The translations under genes and the position numbers were made by a program. This document shows, in pieces, positions 5,537 to 8,323 of a DNA stretch of 8,323 nucleotides. This stretch comes from Candidatus Saccharimonadia bacterium (lineage in GTDB: Bacteria; Patescibacteriota; Saccharimonadia; Saccharimonadales; UBA4665). The notes beneath the pieces were generated by a model. It saw only the letters and a program-made list of their open reading frames with translations, ran no database searches and was not told the DNA's origin. Each line of letters opens with the position of its first letter. The stretch's first letter is position 1. The stretch is from assembly GCA_023268595.1 (NCBI GenBank), contig JALQUD010000044.1:1-8323 (forward strand), written 5' to 3'.

Positions 5537-7183
5537 ATGGCTAAAATCCTTCTGGTCGAAGACGACATCAATCTAGGCGAGATCTACCAGGCACGAATGG
5601 AAGCCGAGGGCTACGAAGTGGTAGCCGCTTCCGACGGCGAGACCGCGTTGGCGCTGGCCGCCAAGGAAAAGCCGGACCTGATCATATCCGACGTCATGAT
5701 GCCCAAGATCAGCGGTTTTGAGATGCTGGACATCCTCCGCAACACCGACGGTCTCAAGCAGACCCGCGTCATCATGCTGACCGCACTTGGCCAGGCCGAG
5801 GACAAGACCCGCGCCGACTCATTGGGCGCCGATAAATACCTGGTTAAATCACAGGTCACCCTGGAAGACATCGTCTCTGCAGCCAAAGAGCTGCTTGGTG
5901 AGACCGACGACATCGCTGAACCGGTAGCACCAGACGCACCGGCTGCCGCCCCTGAACCAGTCGCTGTCGTGCCAGCGCCAGTCCAGGAGGCACCGAGCGA
6001 GCCACTGGCCGCCACCGAACCTGCTGAATTGCCAGCCGCCACACCAGCTGTCGAGACCGCGACAGAAACCGCGGAAGAGCAGCCAGCCATACCTGAAGTT
6101 CCGGTCAGCGACACGGAGCCGGCACCGCAACCAGCTTACGAGCCGCAGCAGCCCGATCCGATCGCCTCGGTCGATCCGATCCAGCCGCAAGGCGAACCGA
6201 TCGTTGCGGATCAGCAGCCAGAGCCGCAAGCAGTCGAAACCCCGGACGTCCAGTCAGTTCCAGCTCCGGAAGTCCCGCAGACACCAGCAACGGAAGAGAA
6301 CGTAACGGCCGCATACGATGCGACACCTGCCGCCCAGACAACCGAGGAGTCGGCACCGCTCGCCGATAGCGAGTCGACCTTCCAACCGGCCGAACCGGTT
6401 CAAGCTACTGAAGTAGAGCCTGTCGCACCCGTCGAACCGGCCTACCCACAACCCGCACTCGAAACCGCTCCACAGATTGATACACCCTCGGAGCCTGCAT
6501 ACACTACCAGCGATCCAATAGAGCCTCCGAGCATAGAAGCGGCCGAACAAGCCGTCGATGCAGCCCTGCAACCCGACCCCAATGCACCGGCACCCGAGCC
6601 GACGCCCGCGTTGCCGCCACAACCCTCATCAGAGGAACCGTACGCTGCTCCGGTAACGGATAGCACGTTCACCGCCGCCATCACCCCGGATAACGATCCA
6701 GCCCTGCAACCGGCAGCCGGCGAAGTCGCCGCCACCGACGAAACCGCCGATACGCCGGTAACCAACGACCAACCGACGGACGCTCCACAGACAGCTGCCC
6801 AGATCGATGACCAGGTCGTGTCAAACGCAGTGGACGAGCTACTGGCCAAGTCGGGTGAAGGTGACAGCGACTACGTCCCCAATAACGATGAGCGCGTCAA
6901 ACAACGCATCATCGCACCGATACCACACCCGCCACAACCCTCACTGGATGAGCTGTTAGCTAAGGAAGAAGCCAGGGAGGCCGAGGCCGCAGCAACCGAC
7001 ACTACGGACGCCAATCCCACTGAAACACCATCACCGACGCCACCGCCAATGCCATTGGCCGACCCCAACAGCGAAGACCCTGACATCGCCGCGCTTGGCA
7101 AGGCACAGGCCGAAGCCGCCGCTAAACAGCAACGGCCAACTTCCGCTTCCGGCGGCTTTGACGCCAGCAAGATCGCGCTCTAA
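5537..7183 (+). CDS. Response regulator: receiver domain with a long Pro/Ala/Glu-rich disordered tail
   Basis: The 548-residue protein begins with a canonical receiver domain (residues 2-120): acidic pair D9-D10, phospho-acceptor D52 in ISDVMMP, T82 and K104. No DNA-binding, GGDEF, HD-GYP or other enzymatic output domain follows. Residues from about 122 on are dominated by Pro, Ala, Glu, Thr, Gln and Asp in short irregular EP/AP/QP units and are almost certainly disordered and acidic. Near the end two DELLAK motifs (433-438 and 471-476) sit in likely short helices, separated by a more basic KQRIIAPIPHPPQP stretch, and the chain ends GGFDASKIAL. No signal peptide or membrane segment is seen. 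The kinase gene ends 65 bases upstream, so it is the expected phosphate donor. Output is inferred to be by protein-protein contact. Receiver-only regulators are about 120-130 residues long, so the tail is the unusual part. Confidence 0.93.
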   Translation: MAKILLVEDDINLGEIYQARMEAEGYEVVAASDGETALALAAKEKPDLIISDVMMPKISGFEMLDILRNTDGLKQTRVIMLTALGQAEDKTRADSLGADKYLVKSQVTLEDIVSAAKELLGETDDIAEPVAPDAPAAAPEPVAVVPAPVQEAPSEPLAATEPAELPAATPAVETATETAEEQPAIPEVPVSDTEPAPQPAYEPQQPDPIASVDPIQPQGEPIVADQQPEPQAVETPDVQSVPAPEVPQTPATEENVTAAYDATPAAQTTEESAPLADSESTFQPAEPVQATEVEPVAPVEPAYPQPALETAPQIDTPSEPAYTTSDPIEPPSIEAAEQAVDAALQPDPNAPAPEPTPALPPQPSSEEPYAAPVTDSTFTAAITPDNDPALQPAAGEVAATDETADTPVTNDQPTDAPQTAAQIDDQVVSNAVDELLAKSGEGDSDYVPNNDERVKQRIIAPIPHPPQPSLDELLAKEEAREAEAAATDTTDANPTETPSPTPPPMPLADPNSEDPDIAALGKAQAEAAAKQQRPTSASGGFDASKIAL

Positions 7184-7247
7184 CGACTCCAAAGACTCCA
7201 TAATACTGTAGGGGCGTCTCATGAGGCTCTACTGAAATCATACGTAG

Positions 7248-7253
7248 TATACT
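7248..7253 (+). promoter_or_regulatory. -10 box of the pseudouridine synthase gene
   Basis: TATACT lies nine bases before the ATG at 7263, with no Shine-Dalgarno sequence and no clear -35 box. The predicted transcript start is about three bases before the ATG, the same layout as the kinase gene on the other strand. The 79-base gap from the response regulator shows no terminator; only a repeated GACTCC (7185-7190, 7194-7199) is notable. Confidence 0.5.
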
Positions 7254-7262
7254 GATGGCATC

Positions 7263-7934
7263 ATGAGACTCAATAAGTTCCTAGCCCAAGCCAGTGGTCT
7301 CAGCCGGCGGGCAGCAGACGCTGCCATATCCGCCGGCCATGTACAGGTCAACGGAACTACCGTCACCGGATACGATGTCGCTGACGGCGACGTCGTATCA
7401 CACGCCGGACACGATTATCCGGCCAGTAGCATCCTAGACCGTGAAGCGACCACCATCATGCTCCACAAACCGACCGGTTACGTTGTCTCGCGCAACGGAC
7501 AGGGCAGTCCGACCGTCTATGATCTGTTGCCACCTGGACTAGGCAGTCTCAAGCCGGTCGGCCGGCTGGACAAGGATTCCAGCGGCCTGTTATTGCTGAC
7601 AGATGACGGTGATTTAGCCAACGAGCTGACCCACCCCAGCCGCCGCAAGACCAAGGTATACACCGTGCGTCTCGACGCGCCGCTACAGCCGCTCCACCGC
7701 CAGATGATCGCTGACTTCGGAGTCCAGTTGGATGACGGACCCTCACAGCTCGGACTACAGCGTACCGCCGAGGGTGATGATACGGCTTGGCAGGTGACCA
7801 TGCATGAAGGCCGCAACCGCCAGATACGCCGCACCTTCGATTCGCTTGGTTATACGGTCATCAAGCTGCACCGTACCAGCTTCGGACAGTATCATCTCGA
7901 CAACCTGAAAGCCGGCGCTTACCGGCATATCTGA
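7263..7934 (+). CDS. RsuA/RluB-family 16S/23S rRNA pseudouridine synthase
   Basis: The 223-residue protein has an N-terminal S4 RNA-binding domain (about 1-48; MRLNKFLAQASGLSRRAAD, then VQVNG). The catalytic domain follows: HKPTGYVVS (68-76), the catalytic motif GRLDKDSSGLLLLTDDG with nucleophile D103, a conserved KVY (131-133), and EGRNRQIRR (182-190). The order and length fit the RsuA/RluB/RluE/RluF family, which isomerises specific uridines in rRNA during ribosome assembly. Which rRNA position is modified cannot be fixed from the sequence, so no symbol is given. The gene is read from its own -10 box, and the link to the upstream two-component genes is probably only positional. Confidence 0.95.
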   Translation: MRLNKFLAQASGLSRRAADAAISAGHVQVNGTTVTGYDVADGDVVSHAGHDYPASSILDREATTIMLHKPTGYVVSRNGQGSPTVYDLLPPGLGSLKPVGRLDKDSSGLLLLTDDGDLANELTHPSRRKTKVYTVRLDAPLQPLHRQMIADFGVQLDDGPSQLGLQRTAEGDDTAWQVTMHEGRNRQIRRTFDSLGYTVIKLHRTSFGQYHLDNLKAGAYRHI

Positions 7935-7979
7935 AATAAATGCTTCGTACTCTGTCGGATACTGAATAAAAGGTAAGAG

Positions 7980-8231
7980 GTGTGGCGCCAGGGACTGGAA
8001 AAGCAGCATGATGACACAAAGGTCATCTTTGGTCTTTGGAGCCAATCGACGCCACACTGAGCACGTTGTTCACAGTTGCCATCAAGAATTTGAGCCCGTG
8101 AAGAAGGTACCGTCGGGTAGTGGCCGAACCGTGGAGATGGCCGCTCAAAGCAGTCATACGCATCCGGGGGATGCGCACAAGACCACAAGGCGGTCATCTC
8201 CACGGCTGGCATCTGACAGCGATCAGACTGT
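7980..8231 (-). ncRNA. Candidate structured RNA in the spacer right of the pseudouridine synthase
   Basis: This gene-poor stretch holds two nested structures. One is a 16-base stem at 8129-8144/8190-8205 (CCGTGGAGATGGCCGC with its complement, one G-T pair). It encloses a perfect 7-base hairpin CGCATCC-ggg-GGATGCG (8159-8175). The other is an 8-base stem GTGTGGCG/CGCCACAC (7980-7987/8050-8057) enclosing GATGAC/GTCATC (8010-8015/8022-8027) and CCAG/CTGG (7988-7991/7995-7998). Minus strand is preferred: a TATAAG box lies just upstream at 8238-8243, and the last stem is followed by a pyrimidine-rich CTCTTACCTTTT. I looked for tmRNA, RNase P, SRP and 6S signatures and found none. Short open frames here have no protein-like features. 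Strand and ends are uncertain. Confidence 0.35.
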
Positions 8232-8323
8232 GGTGTACTTATAGAGCACCATGGCTATGAACAACAACGTTCCGATCTGCATCTGCCAGACCAGGTTGTC
8301 GTTGTCGATGGAAGCCCATCTCA
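8223..8323 (-). CDS. 3' end of an unidentified gene with a C-terminal hydrophobic segment
   Basis: The frame enters from the right edge and runs 32 codons to a TGA at 8223-8225. The visible C-terminus includes NLVWQMQIGTLLFIAMVLYK and then YTTV. GTLLFIAMVLY could be a short or final membrane helix, with K-Y facing the cytosol. This is too little to assign a family, and the short open frame could be chance, although its Trp-rich, hydrophobic sequence looks protein-like. It converges with the pseudouridine synthase, with the structured spacer between them. Confidence 0.5.
   Translation of the reverse strand, partial: RWASIDNDNLVWQMQIGTLLFIAMVLYKYTTV
8238..8267 (-). promoter_or_regulatory. Candidate promoter for the structured spacer RNA
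   Basis: On the minus strand TTGTTG (8262-8267), an 18-base spacer and TATAAG (8238-8243) lie inside the end of the edge gene. The -10 matches consensus at five of six positions and the -35 at three. The predicted start, near 8231, lies about 26 bases before the 16-base stem. Confidence 0.3.

Noticed and set aside
5611..6849. Several long minus-strand open frames opposite the response regulator.
   Set aside because: They are Ser/Gly/Ala-, Arg- or Cys/Gly-rich mirror frames produced by the repetitive Pro/Ala/Glu codons of the real gene; none has a promoter or recognisable domain.
7184..7262. An intrinsic terminator after the response regulator.
   Set aside because: Only short weak pairing (AGAC/GTCT) and a repeated GACTCC were seen, with no stable stem followed by a T-run.
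7980..8231. Possible tmRNA, RNase P RNA, SRP RNA or 6S RNA.
   Set aside because: No tRNA-like ends or tag frame, no GAGGAAAGTCC or ACAGA-type RNase P blocks, no SRP GGTCAGG/GGAAGG loop, and no typical 6S central bubble could be found on either strand.
7919..8244. Open frames of 78-100 codons on either strand in the right-hand spacer.
   Set aside because: They have no domains or protein-like composition, overlap each other, and coincide with the nested inverted repeats, which better explain the sequence.

Overview
The window looks like chromosomal sequence from a streamlined bacterium that uses the standard code: TGA acts as a stop in the Nudix and pseudouridine synthase genes. The most likely source is a Candidatus Patescibacteria/CPR member, possibly Saccharibacteria. 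This is inferred from short intergenic gaps, several genes whose -10 box lies 8-13 bases before the ATG with no ribosome binding site, a CCA-encoding tRNA gene and the gene mix. No marker gene in the window proves the lineage. No mobile element, CRISPR array or replication origin was seen.

Left block (1-3296, all minus strand). In transcription order this block holds a tRNA-Glu(CTC) gene that ends in a strong intrinsic terminator, a small P-loop kinase, a Nudix hydrolase, and an MMPL/RND-type membrane transporter that runs off the left edge. The three protein genes may be co-transcribed, but the kinase and transporter genes each have their own -10 box just before the ATG.

Middle block (3297-4133). 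About 260 bases without a gene are full of potential hairpins, including one long imperfect palindrome. Next come two small minus-strand genes of 59 and 62 codons that encode charged helical proteins of unknown function and may be distant tandem copies of each other. A 188-base divergent spacer follows, with a dyad and a good promoter for the genes to its right.

Right block (4134-7934, plus strand). A membrane-anchored PAS histidine kinase is followed by a response regulator that has a canonical receiver domain but no DNA-binding domain. Its place is taken by a Pro/Ala/Glu-rich, probably disordered tail of about 425 residues. Together they form a two-component pair whose output is probably by protein contact. 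A separately promoted RsuA/RluB-family pseudouridine synthase follows.

Right edge (7935-8323). A 288-base spacer with strong, nested inverted repeats may encode an unidentified structured RNA, more likely on the minus strand. It is followed by the last 32 codons of a minus-strand gene with a C-terminal hydrophobic segment.

The most unusual items are the receiver-plus-disordered-tail regulator, the pair of small helical proteins, the structured right-hand spacer and the recurrent leaderless-type promoters.
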